This document shows positions 44,018 to 53,068 of a DNA stretch of 64,000 nt, piece after piece. A model generated the notes under the pieces. The model ran no database searches. It worked only from the letters and a program-made list of their open reading frames with translations, and was not told where the DNA came from. This stretch comes from Bacillus sp. B-jedd (GTDB lineage Bacteria > Bacillota > Bacilli > Bacillales > Cytobacillaceae). Each line of letters begins with the position of its first letter. Position 1 is the first letter of the stretch. The stretch covers positions 3,865,001 to 3,929,000 of the forward strand of contig NZ_CCXR01000001.1 in NCBI RefSeq assembly GCF_000821085.1. Reading direction: 5' to 3'. The position numbers and the translations under genes were made by a program.

Positions 44018-45073
44018 TTATCGGTTTCTCGCAAATTTGATACTTCTCATCATATTCAGCAGCGGCTTATAGTTCTTATCTATTAATCCAACACTTTCCA
44101 CAACCAATTCTATCGCCAGTAACATCAATGTCAGAATCAATAGAGACCCCCACATGGTTGTCATCGAAAATACGAACCCCGCAAGTCCGAACAACGCACT
44201 GACCGAGTAAATAAGGATGACAGTTTGTTTGTGGGTAAAACCAAGATTCAACAAACAATGGTGTACATGTGACTTATCCGGAGCTGCCAGCGGCGCTTTT
44301 TTAACAAGGCGTCTTACGATAGCAAAAATCGTGTCCGAAAGCGGTACGCCCAAAATGATGACCGGGATAATAAAGGAGATAAATGTAACGTTTTTAAATC
44401 CTAGCAGCGACAATACAGCAATCATGTAGCCAAGGAACAATGCTCCTGTATCACCAAGGAATATCTTAGCGGGATGGAAGTTAAACGGCAAGAAACCCAG
44501 CGTACATGCCAGGATGATAAATCCAATTGCCATAACATACGTATCCCCCATAATGATAGCCATGCTCGATATCGAAATAAGAGCGATTGATGAAACCCCA
44601 GCAGCCAAGCCGTCAAGGCCATCCAGTAAATTAATTGAATTTGTAACGCCAACGATCCATAAAATAGTGATAGGGACATTCAACATTCCAAAATCAAGCT
44701 GTCCGCCGAATGGAAGGTTGATGAAATCGACATCAATTCCGCCATAAAAAACAACGATTAACGCAGCTGCAATTTGAGCGACAAATTTTACTTTTGCCGA
44801 AAGTTGAAAAATATCATCCAATATGCCAATTGCCACTATAATCAAGCTTCCGATCATAATCGCTAAATGGTACTTGCTGTCCGGGCCAAGGATGAAAATC
44901 CCCAGCAAAAAGCTTATATAGATACCCAGGCCCCCAAGACGCGGCATCAGGGTTGCATGCACTTTCCTTTGATTGGGCCTGTCAATTGCTCCCAACCTGT
45001 ACGCCAATTTAATCATCAACGGAGTAATCAGAACGGAGCATATAAAACATATAATTAAGGTCAAATAAAACAT
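44018..45073 (-). CDS. tagO: Undecaprenyl-phosphate GlcNAc-1-phosphate transferase TagO
   Basis: First enzyme of wall teichoic acid synthesis, moving GlcNAc-1-P from UDP-GlcNAc to undecaprenyl phosphate. 351 residues with about eleven membrane segments. Motifs of the MraY/WecA family are visible: RKVHATLMPRLGGLGIY, IGILDDIFQLSAKVKF (DDxxD), NSINLLDGLDGLAAGV, FLGDTGALFLGY and DKSHVHHCLL. Start ATG with AAGGAGGG upstream. The gene is preceded by tagA and the TagF-like gene on the same strand. Confidence 0.95.
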   Translation of the reverse strand: MFYLTLIICFICSVLITPLMIKLAYRLGAIDRPNQRKVHATLMPRLGGLGIYISFLLGIFILGPDSKYHLAIMIGSLIIVAIGILDDIFQLSAKVKFVAQIAAALIVVFYGGIDVDFINLPFGGQLDFGMLNVPITILWIVGVTNSINLLDGLDGLAAGVSSIALISISSMAIIMGDTYVMAIGFIILACTLGFLPFNFHPAKIFLGDTGALFLGYMIAVLSLLGFKNVTFISFIIPVIILGVPLSDTIFAIVRRLVKKAPLAAPDKSHVHHCLLNLGFTHKQTVILIYSVSALFGLAGFVFSMTTMWGSLLILTLMLLAIELVVESVGLIDKNYKPLLNMMRSIKFARNR

Positions 45074-45288
45074 AGGGACCCTCCTTATGGTTATAATGCC
45101 CCTTTAAAGATAAATAATAGGCATTTCAAGCTAACATATTATAGCACAAAAGGAGTCTAATAGATATGCCTTCTTGCTATATTGCCAGAATCAGAGACAA
45201 TCAAACAAGTTGTATACTTTTTTCTTTACACACTCTTAATAGACGACAGGTCGCAGGGAAAGGTTTCATTTCTCGGAAAGCATCCGAT

Positions 45289-46017
45289 TTAACTGCGCTT
45301 CCTGTATTTTAACACCTCTGCCACAAACAGAGGAAGCGCCAGCATTCTCTTCCAGCGTGATGGCTGCTTAATCAGGCGGTAAAGCCACTCAAGATTTAAT
45401 TTCCTCCAGAAATACGGGGCCCTTTTTGCCTCTCCCGCCAAAATATCGATGGTACCCCCCACTCCAATAAAAAGCCCCTTGGAGAATTCCCCTATATTTT
45501 TTGCTACCCAATCCTCTTGTTTTGGAAAGCCTAGCGCAGCAAATACGATGTCGGGAGCAGTTTCTCTTATCATCTTTACAATATTCTCATGGTCATTTTT
45601 AAAATAACCATGATGGCTACCAGCTATTATGAGGTTAGGGTATGTTCTTCTTAAATACTCTATCGCTTTTTTATTAGCTTCTTTCCTTCCCCCTAAAAGG
45701 AAGATTTTCCAGCCATTTTTTTCAGCCAGTTCCAATAAGCGTATCGAAATATCGAACCCGGCTACTCTTTCCTTCAAGGGAGTTCCTAGTAATTTCGAGG
45801 CAAGCACAATGCCCGCTCCGTCTGGAACGACCACGTCAGCTTTTAGGAGTTGTTCCTTATAATCAGGATTTCCTAAAGAATACATAACAATTTCCGGATT
45901 AGCAGTTACCAGAAAAGTTTTTTCTTCTTTTCTGATTCTTTTATCCAGCAATTCAATCGTTTCATCGAAGGTAAGATTTGCAAATGGAATTCCAAGTACA
46001 TTGATTGCATCATTCAT
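45289..46017 (-). CDS. tagA: N-acetylmannosaminyltransferase TagA (GT26)
   Basis: 242 residues from the ATG at 46015-46017 (an upstream ATG would add seven residues). WecG/TagA/CpsF family: NVLGIPFANLTFDETIEL, TANPEIVMYSL, VVPDGAGIVLASKLLG, FLLGGRKEANKKAI and ALGFPKQEDWVAKN. TagA adds ManNAc to the TagO product to form the disaccharide linkage unit. The gene follows the TagF-like gene by 77 bp. Confidence 0.94.
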   Translation of the reverse strand: MNDAINVLGIPFANLTFDETIELLDKRIRKEEKTFLVTANPEIVMYSLGNPDYKEQLLKADVVVPDGAGIVLASKLLGTPLKERVAGFDISIRLLELAEKNGWKIFLLGGRKEANKKAIEYLRRTYPNLIIAGSHHGYFKNDHENIVKMIRETAPDIVFAALGFPKQEDWVAKNIGEFSKGLFIGVGGTIDILAGEAKRAPYFWRKLNLEWLYRLIKQPSRWKRMLALPLFVAEVLKYRKRS

Positions 46018-46093
46018 ATAACTTTCCCCATAGTCCATATTTAACTTGCCAGGCCAATTACAACAACTTTAATTCGGGTCAAAATTTCCATAC

Positions 46094-47272
46094 TTAATCA
46101 AAAATCTCTTTAACCACACGTGCTGAAGCATTTCCATCCTCAAGATGGCAAAATTTCATGTAAAATCGCAAATACTCATCAGGAAGAATATCCTCACTTC
46201 CCGCCATAACTTTTATTAGTTCTATTACTTCGGATGTGGTCTTTACGAGTGGGCCGGGTGCTTCCTTTTCAAAATCAAAATAAAAGCCACGCAGCTGGTC
46301 CCTGTAGTTTTCAAGATCATACACAAAGAAAATCATCGGCTTCTTAAGATTTGCAAAATCGAAAAAGACTGAAGAATAATCTGTAATTAGAAGGTCGGAG
46401 ATAATATATAGTTCTCGGATATCCTCGTGTCCCGAGACATCCATTGCAAAATCAGAGTAGCCGGAAAGGTCTAAGTTTTCCGCAATTAGATAGTGCATTC
46501 TGAGAAGGACAATATACTCACTTCCTAATTCATTCCGCATTTTTTCCAAATCAAGTTCAAGGTTGAACTTATATTTCCCTTTATCATAAAATTGATTATC
46601 CCGCCATGTGGGTGCGTAAAGTATTACCTTTTTGTTTAATGGTATACTTAGTTTTTCTTTAATGGAATTAGCCTTTTCATCGATGTTTCTATTATATAGA
46701 AAGTCATTTCTAGGGTAACCGGACTCAATCATTTTCTTTTTAAAGTCAAATGCTCTTCTGAATATTTCTGTTGAATACTCATTTGGTGAGATTAAATAAT
46801 CCCACCTGGAAGACTCCTCCAGGAAGTTCCTTTTATAACTATCTGTATCGGTCCCGGGCATATGGACTTCTTCCATATCAGCAGCAAGCCTTTTCAAAGG
46901 AGTGCCGTGCCAGGTTTGCAGATAAATCGTATGGCCCGGCTTAGGTATCCAGAGCGGCAATCTGCTATTGGATACCCAGAAGCGGGCCCTCGCCATAAGA
47001 TACAACCATTTTAATGAGAAACGGTCAACAGTTTTGATCCCTTTATTTTCAAAAGATGCCCTATATCTGGGGTCAATACTCCAATACATGTCGTACTCAG
47101 GCTTATTATTCCTTAAGTATTCATAAATGGCCCTGGGATTACAACTGTACTGTTTCCCGAGATAACTTTCAAAAATAATCAATTTCCTTTTAGCAGGCAG
47201 AGTACCTGTCAGCCTAAACACTATTTTATACACGGATTTGAAAATCTCTAATTGTTTTATGGTTTTCAGCAT
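46094..47272 (-). CDS. CDP-glycerol glycerophosphotransferase, TagF-like
   Basis: 392 residues, only the catalytic part of a TagF-type enzyme (B. subtilis TagF is about 746). It shows YLQTWHGTPLKRLA (catalytic His), YLISPNEYSTEIFRRAF, ESGYPRNDFL, APTWRDNQFYDKGKYKF, LLRMHYLIA and LLITDYSSVFFDFA. The TWHGTPLKR form is that of polymerases (TagF, GgaB), not of the TagB primase (WHANG). It could be the chain polymerase in a short form or add units to the primer. It is the first gene of a minus-strand group with tagA, divergent from tagD. Confidence 0.85.
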   Translation of the reverse strand: MLKTIKQLEIFKSVYKIVFRLTGTLPAKRKLIIFESYLGKQYSCNPRAIYEYLRNNKPEYDMYWSIDPRYRASFENKGIKTVDRFSLKWLYLMARARFWVSNSRLPLWIPKPGHTIYLQTWHGTPLKRLAADMEEVHMPGTDTDSYKRNFLEESSRWDYLISPNEYSTEIFRRAFDFKKKMIESGYPRNDFLYNRNIDEKANSIKEKLSIPLNKKVILYAPTWRDNQFYDKGKYKFNLELDLEKMRNELGSEYIVLLRMHYLIAENLDLSGYSDFAMDVSGHEDIRELYIISDLLITDYSSVFFDFANLKKPMIFFVYDLENYRDQLRGFYFDFEKEAPGPLVKTTSEVIELIKVMAGSEDILPDEYLRFYMKFCHLEDGNASARVVKEIFD

Positions 47273-47622
47273 TTTTTATTCCTTCTTCAGATTTAGTTTT
47301 CGTATTTTATACGAGCCAGTTTGTTCTAACCGCAATATTTATCTTGATGGGATTTCCTAATAAATATAGGGTACCATAAATAGAAAGTCATTAACCAATC
47401 TTTCACTTTTCCAACTTTTATTCGAATTTGTGTTAACAGTTCGTCAATTTGGGTAAGTACATTTTAGGAAGAACCCACCATCTGTCTTAGCTTGCAAATG
47501 ACCTGTTTTTCCCTTAGAATTGAATAGTCAATAGGAGTTAAGGCAATATTTTTTTATCTTTTTTGATAAAATTCCTTATTTCCTTCTAAAAATATTTCAA
47601 CGTAAATACCAGGAGGTTTATG
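47273..47622. promoter_or_regulatory. Divergent tag control region
   Basis: 350 AT-rich bases between tagF-like and tagD, the counterpart of the tagAB/tagDEF divergon control region. TTGAAT near 47519 with CAATAT 18 bases later is a possible tagD promoter. I could not identify convincing WalR or PhoP direct repeats by eye. Confidence 0.35.
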
Positions 47623-48021
47623 ATGAAAAAGGTAATTACGTATGGCACCTTTGATCTTTTGCATTGGGGCCATATTAATTTATTAAAGAGAGCCAGTGAA
47701 CTTGGCGATCATTTAACTGTTGCAATTTCTACCGATGAGTTTAATGACCTTAAGAATAAAAAAGCATACCATTCATTTGAAAACCGGAAAATGATTTTGG
47801 AATCCATTCGCTATGTAGATAAAGTAATCCCTGAAAATAATTGGGAGCAAAAGATACAAGACGTTATAGATAACGATATTGATATTTTTGTTATGGGCGA
47901 TGACTGGAAAGGCAAATTTGATTTTCTGAAAGAGTATTGTGAAGTTATTTATTTACCTCGGACTGTCGGGATTTCCACCTCCCAAATAAAAACAGACCTT
48001 TTTAAAGTAAAAAATGGTTAG
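47623..48021 (+). CDS. tagD: Glycerol-3-phosphate cytidylyltransferase TagD
   Basis: Makes CDP-glycerol from CTP and glycerol-3-phosphate, the substrate of all glycerophosphotransferases here. 132 residues, close to the 129 of B. subtilis TagD. Nucleotidyltransferase motifs: TYGTFDLLHWGHINLLKRA (HWGH signature) and RTVGISTSQIK (the RTEGISTT equivalent, with V in place of E). The ATG at 47623 is favoured over 47620 by spacing from AGGAGG and by the known start MKKVITYGTF. It overlaps tagB by 8 bases. Confidence 0.95.
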   Translation: MKKVITYGTFDLLHWGHINLLKRASELGDHLTVAISTDEFNDLKNKKAYHSFENRKMILESIRYVDKVIPENNWEQKIQDVIDNDIDIFVMGDDWKGKFDFLKEYCEVIYLPRTVGISTSQIKTDLFKVKNG

Positions 48022-49222
48022 GGAAATCGCCGTATATATCTATTTACGGCTTTTTTCTTTTTTGTTTTTCTTTTCCAGTTTTGTTCCACTTAAAAACAAA
48101 ACTGTATTTGTTGTCTCGTTTCCGGAAAATAGCCTTGCTGTCTATAAGGAATTAAAAAAGCAGGAGATATACCCCAGAATTGTTTTTTTGGCAAACAATA
48201 AAAATTATAAGCTTCTAAGCGAAATGAATTTGGAGGTCCTGGTTTTCGATATTCGGCATATCAGCCATTTCATTCGCTCGGTTTTTCATCTTGCAACCGC
48301 AAAGGTTATCTTCGTTGATAACTATTACGGTTTCCTCGGCGCAGCCAAATTTAAGACGGACGTTACGTGTATTCAATTGTGGCACGCAAATGGAGCAATC
48401 AAAAAGTTTGGGATTAAGGATCAAGGAAATAAAAACAGGAGCCATAGAGCAATTGAACGTTTTGAAAAAGTCTATAATAACTTTACATTTGTAGTATCGG
48501 GATCAGAACCTATGTCTGAAATTTTCCAACACGCGTTCGGGCTTGCCCCGGAGCGGATTATAAAAACCGGAGTACCCAGGACAGATATTTTTTATGATGA
48601 ACCATATAAAACAGCAATAACTAAAAGCTTGTTCTGCACATATCCCTTTTTGGAGAAAAAGAAAATTATCCTGTACGCTCCCACCTATAGGGAAAATGAA
48701 CTTGAAGATTTCGAATTTATGCTTGATCTAAAGTTACTCCATAAAGAATTAGGGAACGACTATGTGGTTCTTTTAAAACTTCATCCAGCCATAAAAAACT
48801 GTCTGTCATTACCAGAAAGCACAAAAGGATTTGCATATGACTTTTCAGGTTACGGGGATGTCAATGATCTTCTATTTATAACGGATATCCTTATTACCGA
48901 TTACTCTTCGATTCCATTCGAGTATTCGATTCTTTCAAGACCAATCATTTTTTATCCGTACGATTTGGCTGAATATGAAGTGACAAGGGGATTTTGGTTT
49001 AATTACATTGAATCTGTTCCCGGCCCCACAGTTTTTTCTAGCAAGGAAATTGCGTCTCTTATTAAAGAGGATCAATTCGATCTATGCCGTATCAACAAGT
49101 TTAATCAAGAATGGAATAAATACTCTACAGGCCAAGCTAGCAAGAATCTTGTTCGCTTCGTTAAACAGCAAATGGAATTGGAGAAAGCCGGTAGTGCTAA
49201 ACTTAAATCCCGACTTCCCTGA
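48014..49222 (+). CDS. tagB: Teichoic acid glycerophosphate primase TagB
   Basis: Adds the first glycerol phosphate to the lipid-linked disaccharide. 402 residues with a hydrophobic N-terminal stretch (YLRLFSFLFFFSSFVPL, membrane association). The pattern TCIQLWHANGAIKKFGIKDQGN is the same as in B. subtilis TagB (CIQVWHANGSLKKFG), as are TGVPRTD, ILYAPTYREN, VVLLKLHPAI and ILITDYSSIPFEYSIL. This identifies the gene as tagB and separates it from the TagF-like gene at 46094. It overlaps tagD by 8 bases, so the two are translated together. Confidence 0.92.
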   Translation: MVREIAVYIYLRLFSFLFFFSSFVPLKNKTVFVVSFPENSLAVYKELKKQEIYPRIVFLANNKNYKLLSEMNLEVLVFDIRHISHFIRSVFHLATAKVIFVDNYYGFLGAAKFKTDVTCIQLWHANGAIKKFGIKDQGNKNRSHRAIERFEKVYNNFTFVVSGSEPMSEIFQHAFGLAPERIIKTGVPRTDIFYDEPYKTAITKSLFCTYPFLEKKKIILYAPTYRENELEDFEFMLDLKLLHKELGNDYVVLLKLHPAIKNCLSLPESTKGFAYDFSGYGDVNDLLFITDILITDYSSIPFEYSILSRPIIFYPYDLAEYEVTRGFWFNYIESVPGPTVFSSKEIASLIKEDQFDLCRINKFNQEWNKYSTGQASKNLVRFVKQQMELEKAGSAKLKSRLP

Positions 49223-49248
49223 CTTTTCTCCAGGTTAGGGATGTTTTT
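49217..49248 (+). terminator. Terminator after tagDB
   Basis: Stem CCCTGAC / GTTAGGG (49217-49223 and 49234-49240) with ATGTTTTTATG after it. It overlaps the tagB stop codon. Moderate strength. Confidence 0.55.
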
Positions 49249-49383
49249 ATGTTTTTACTTAAAATCACTTGGATAAGGGGAAACTATATTTATTCATATG
49301 ATTTCGTTATAATGAGGGTGGTCTTTAGCAACATGTTACCGAATGAGTTATTTATAAAAACGATTGTACAGGAGTTGGACTGA

Positions 49384-50397
49384 ATGCCAAGAATTCTTGT
49401 TACTGGTGGTGCAGGCTATATCGGAAGCCATGCCGCGGTTGAATTATTAGAAAACGGATATGAAATTGTAGTTATAGACAACCTATCAAACAGCTCAGAA
49501 GAATCAATTAAAAGAGTGAAGGAATTGACAGGAAAGGACTTTCCTTTTTATACTTCAGATCTTCTTGATCGGGAAGCGCTAGATGCCATATTCACAGAAC
49601 ACCAATTTGATGCGGTAATGCATTTTGCCGGCTTAAAAGCGGTTGGCGAATCAGTGAGCATCCCATTAAAATACTACCATAATAATATTACAGGCACTAT
49701 TTTCCTCTGTGAAGCGATGGAAAAACATAACGTTAAAAAAATGGTTTTCAGTTCATCGGCAACAGTTTACGGAAACCCTGACCATGTCCCTATTAATGAG
49801 ACGTTTCCTTTATCAGCCACAAATCCTTATGGGCGGACGAAACTTATGATTGAGGAAATTCTCAGGGATTTACATGTTTCCGACCAAAGTTGGAGAATTG
49901 CGCTTCTACGCTACTTTAACCCCATCGGGGCCCACAAGAGCGGAAGAATTGGTGAAAATCCAAGCGGTATACCGAATAATCTAATGCCTTATATAACACA
50001 AGTTGCGATAGGGAAGAGAGAAAAACTTTCGATATTCGGGAATGATTATGATACTCATGATGGCACCGGTGTCAGAGACTACATCCATGTTGTTGACTTA
50101 GTTAAAGGGCATTTAAAAGCCCTCCAGTATTTGGATAGTCACGAAGGCATTGAGGCGTTCAATCTTGGAACGGGAACCGGGTATAGTGTTCTTGATCTTG
50201 TAAATGCCTTCAAAGAAGCCAGTTCTTGTGAAATACCATATGAAATAACAGACCGGCGCCCGGGAGATATAGGAACTTGCTATGCGAATCCGGACAAGGC
50301 AGAAAAGATTCTTGGATGGAAAGCCGAAAAAAACCTAACTCAAATGTGCGTGGATTCCTGGAAGTGGCAAAAAGAAAACCCAAATGGGTTTGAGTGA
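49384..50397 (+). CDS. galE: UDP-glucose 4-epimerase
   Basis: 337 residues, an intact extended short-chain dehydrogenase. NAD-binding GGAGYIGSHAAVELL (8-22), MHFAGLKAVGES, catalytic SSSATVYG (about 122-129) and YGRTK (about 148-152), and RYFNPIGAHKSGRIGE all match GalE. It interconverts UDP-glucose and UDP-galactose (or the GlcNAc/GalNAc forms) and so supplies sugars for teichoic acid or polysaccharide; the adjacent GgaA/GgaB-like genes would need UDP-GalNAc. GalE from Firmicutes often has this length. Confidence 0.94.
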   Translation: MPRILVTGGAGYIGSHAAVELLENGYEIVVIDNLSNSSEESIKRVKELTGKDFPFYTSDLLDREALDAIFTEHQFDAVMHFAGLKAVGESVSIPLKYYHNNITGTIFLCEAMEKHNVKKMVFSSSATVYGNPDHVPINETFPLSATNPYGRTKLMIEEILRDLHVSDQSWRIALLRYFNPIGAHKSGRIGENPSGIPNNLMPYITQVAIGKREKLSIFGNDYDTHDGTGVRDYIHVVDLVKGHLKALQYLDSHEGIEAFNLGTGTGYSVLDLVNAFKEASSCEIPYEITDRRPGDIGTCYANPDKAEKILGWKAEKNLTQMCVDSWKWQKENPNGFE

Positions 50398-50431
50398 GTC
50401 AAGCTTTACTCAGGAAGCCTTAAGTCATGAA

Positions 50432-50457
50432 GTGAAAGCTTTTCGTTAAGCTTTCAC
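50432..50457. repeat. Perfect inverted repeat between galE and tagG
   Basis: GTGAAAGCTT-TTCGTT-AAGCTTTCAC, 10-bp arms, followed by AATAAAGG and the tagG start. There is no T-run on the plus strand, so it is not a standard terminator; it could be an operator or an mRNA stabilising hairpin. Confidence 0.6.
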
Positions 50458-50474
50458 AATAAAGGAGAACGTAT

Positions 50475-51266
50475 ATGTTTACCATTTATAGAGAAATGTG
50501 GATGCGGCGAAAAATGGTCCACACGCTTGCACTCCAAGAAATAAAACGGGAGTATGCAGGCACACTCCTCGGCTCACTTTGGGGCCTTGTCAATCCGTTA
50601 ATGAGGATTGCGGTCTTTTGGTTTGTGTTTAATATTGGGGCCAGAGCAGGAAAGCCAATTGGAAATATATCTTATTTTGAATGGCTGTCTGTCGGGATGG
50701 TCGGCTGGTTTTTGCTTAATGATGGATTCCGTCTCGCAAAAAACTCATTTAGGAGCAAGAGGCATATTATCAAGAACACCCCCTTTCCTATCGCGATTTT
50801 GCCGGCGGTCCAGATTTTGTTTTCCTTTTATACCCATCTCATTCTTTTATTAGTCATTATGGTGGTATTGGCCATTTCTTTAAATGGAGCATCCGCCTAT
50901 TGGCTTCAGCTTATTTATTATGACTTTGCCGCTCTCATGCTCTTAATGGGAATTGGAACGGTAACCGCACCATTGGTTGCGGTGAGCAAGGATTTCGGGC
51001 GGTTCCTGGATACTATATTAATTTTCCTTTTCTGGATGACCCCTGTCTTCTGGCAAATCAGCAACCTTGGAAAATGGGCCTATGTGGTCAAATTAAACCC
51101 GTTCCATTACATCGTTCAGGGGTATCGTGAGTCTCTTCTCTTCCATAAGGGATTCTGGGAACATCCTGCTTACTCACTTTATTTTTGGGTTGTTGTATTT
51201 ATCCTGTTCATCGCAGGAAATTACCTTTATAAAAGATTGAAGCCTATTTTTCTTGATATTATGTAA
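50475..51266 (+). CDS. tagG: Teichoic acid ABC exporter permease TagG
   Basis: 263 residues, ABC-2 type permease with six predicted membrane segments. The N-terminus TLALQEIKREYAGTLLGSLWGLVNPLM is characteristic of the TagG/Wzm group, and the end NPFHYIVQGYRESLL is conserved too. With TagH it moves the finished polymer across the membrane. Start ATG with AAAGGAG upstream. tagH follows 26 bp downstream. Confidence 0.95.
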   Translation: MFTIYREMWMRRKMVHTLALQEIKREYAGTLLGSLWGLVNPLMRIAVFWFVFNIGARAGKPIGNISYFEWLSVGMVGWFLLNDGFRLAKNSFRSKRHIIKNTPFPIAILPAVQILFSFYTHLILLLVIMVVLAISLNGASAYWLQLIYYDFAALMLLMGIGTVTAPLVAVSKDFGRFLDTILIFLFWMTPVFWQISNLGKWAYVVKLNPFHYIVQGYRESLLFHKGFWEHPAYSLYFWVVVFILFIAGNYLYKRLKPIFLDIM

Positions 51267-51292
51267 TTCCCGGCGCGAAAGGCGGATAAGCA

Positions 51293-52933
51293 ATGGACTA
51301 CGCGGTGAGCGTTAAAGATATTACCAAAAAGTATAAGTTATATGAAGATAAGTGGGGCCCGTTAAAAGAAATCATTACAAAAAAACGGCTCCATAAAGAA
51401 TTCCTTGCCCTTAAGGATGTTTCTCTTGATTTTCCAAAAGGAGAAGCCATCGGGGTCCTTGGAAAAAATGGTTCCGGAAAATCCACCCTCTTAAAAATTA
51501 TTACAGGAATAGCCGACCCAACAGCCGGCTCGATAGATGTAAACGGCTCTCTTGTCTTTCTTGATGTCAGCTCCGGTATTGACCCTGAATTGACGGGGTA
51601 TGACAATATATTCATGAAGGGCATCCTGCTGGGCTATACAAAGGAAGATATGCTCAAGAAGGTGGATGATATTATTGAGTTTTCCGAACTCGGTGATTAC
51701 ATCCATCAGCCTGTCAAAAATTACTCCTCAGGGATGAGGGCTAAACTTGGCTTTGCTATCTCAGTAAATGTCGACCCTGATATACTTATCGTTGATGAAG
51801 CACTTGCTGTCGGAGATGCAATGTTCAGGGAAAAGTGCATGAGAAAAATGAACACCTTTAAGGATCAGGGGAAAACGATTATTTTTGTCAGCCATGATAA
51901 AAACTCAGTTGAATCATTTTGCTCAAAAGCTGCCTGGATCCATCAGGGGGAATTAATCACTTATGGAGATTCGAAGCAGGTTGGCTTTGTATATAATGAA
52001 TTCATGAGCGGGCGGAAAAGCCTTGAAGCTATCAGATCCGAAATTAAATTTTCACACTCTATTGAAGATGTTCAATATAAAGTTGACGGTAATGGTTTGG
52101 CCGTTGATATTTCAGGCTATCTTTATAGTCAATCCGGAAGCAGTGAAACAAGTTTTGAACTTGCCATCAGAGATGAGCATTCAGGTGAAGAGATAACAGT
52201 CCCAATTATTCGGATTCCTTATAAAGGAACACCCGGAATACCTGAAGATGCCGGGTTTAAAGCATCAGTGACAGAAAAGGATTTTCCAGGTTTCTTCACC
52301 CCGGGAAAGTTCAGCTTTTCAGCCCGATACAAAAATGAACAAGGCGACTGGGAAGAATTCCGCTTTTGGGCCAATCAAGCGGATGTTACCTGTATCGATG
52401 ATCTGTCTTCCAGCCAGCCGAGTCCATTTCTATATAAACTGGCAGCTGAATCCAACCAATTAAAATTGTCTATCGAGAACCATGATAAAGTCCAGCAGCA
52501 GGTAAACAATATTAAGATTTCCGGAAACACAGTCATTGTGGAAGGTGTCGCTTTTGTTCGAGGATATGAAACGGAAAAAGCCAGCGATGTGGAAATGATG
52601 TTTGAACTAATCCATAAGAATACTTTTACTAAAGTAATCATCCCAGCAGAAGTTGGATTTACAGAAGAAATCACTGAAAATATTTCCTTTAATCCACAAG
52701 GCAAGTTATATAATTATTCAAAATTTACAGTCGGTATAGATGTTGCCAGCCTCGACCCTGGTATCTATGAGTGCAAGATGATTTTCCGTATGAAAAAGTA
52801 TCCGTTCCATACTATGAAAAATTTAGTTTGGGCTTCCAAACAGGAGGAATATCCATCTGCCCCCGAAACGATTGGCGGGCGTGAGGTGGAAATTCAAACT
52901 GCAACGAAGTATTTACAGATAAAAACTATTTGA
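51293..52933 (+). CDS. tagH: Teichoic acid ABC exporter ATPase TagH
   Basis: 546 residues. The ABC domain (about 1-245) has Walker A GKNGSGKST, signature YSSGMRAKLGFAI, Walker B DILIVDEALAVGD and the H-loop VSHDK. The ~300-residue extension after it is beta-rich in two halves (about 265-370 and 395-540), comparable in layout with the carbohydrate-binding extensions of Wzt-type exporters, although B. subtilis TagH has a membrane-spanning C-terminus instead. I see no membrane segment here. It forms the exporter with TagG. Confidence 0.92.
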   Translation: MDYAVSVKDITKKYKLYEDKWGPLKEIITKKRLHKEFLALKDVSLDFPKGEAIGVLGKNGSGKSTLLKIITGIADPTAGSIDVNGSLVFLDVSSGIDPELTGYDNIFMKGILLGYTKEDMLKKVDDIIEFSELGDYIHQPVKNYSSGMRAKLGFAISVNVDPDILIVDEALAVGDAMFREKCMRKMNTFKDQGKTIIFVSHDKNSVESFCSKAAWIHQGELITYGDSKQVGFVYNEFMSGRKSLEAIRSEIKFSHSIEDVQYKVDGNGLAVDISGYLYSQSGSSETSFELAIRDEHSGEEITVPIIRIPYKGTPGIPEDAGFKASVTEKDFPGFFTPGKFSFSARYKNEQGDWEEFRFWANQADVTCIDDLSSSQPSPFLYKLAAESNQLKLSIENHDKVQQQVNNIKISGNTVIVEGVAFVRGYETEKASDVEMMFELIHKNTFTKVIIPAEVGFTEEITENISFNPQGKLYNYSKFTVGIDVASLDPGIYECKMIFRMKKYPFHTMKNLVWASKQEEYPSAPETIGGREVEIQTATKYLQIKTI

Positions 52934-53006
52934 GTAACTATAAGCCCGGAAAGTTAAAACATTTTCCGGCGGAAAACCGTGCAGTTTTCTCAGAGGACGA
53001 AGGGGA

Positions 53007-53033
53007 AGCCGAACGGCTTTCCCTTTAATGCTA
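53007..53033 (+). terminator. Terminator after tagGH
   Basis: Stem GGGGAAGCCG / CGGCTTTCCC (one G-U pair) with a very short loop, followed by TTTAAT. A second, weaker hairpin CCGGAAA / TTTTCCGG lies about 50 bp upstream. Confidence 0.6.
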
Positions 53034-53068
53034 TTTACGAATCTGCATGATTAGCGAGGAGTATCGGC

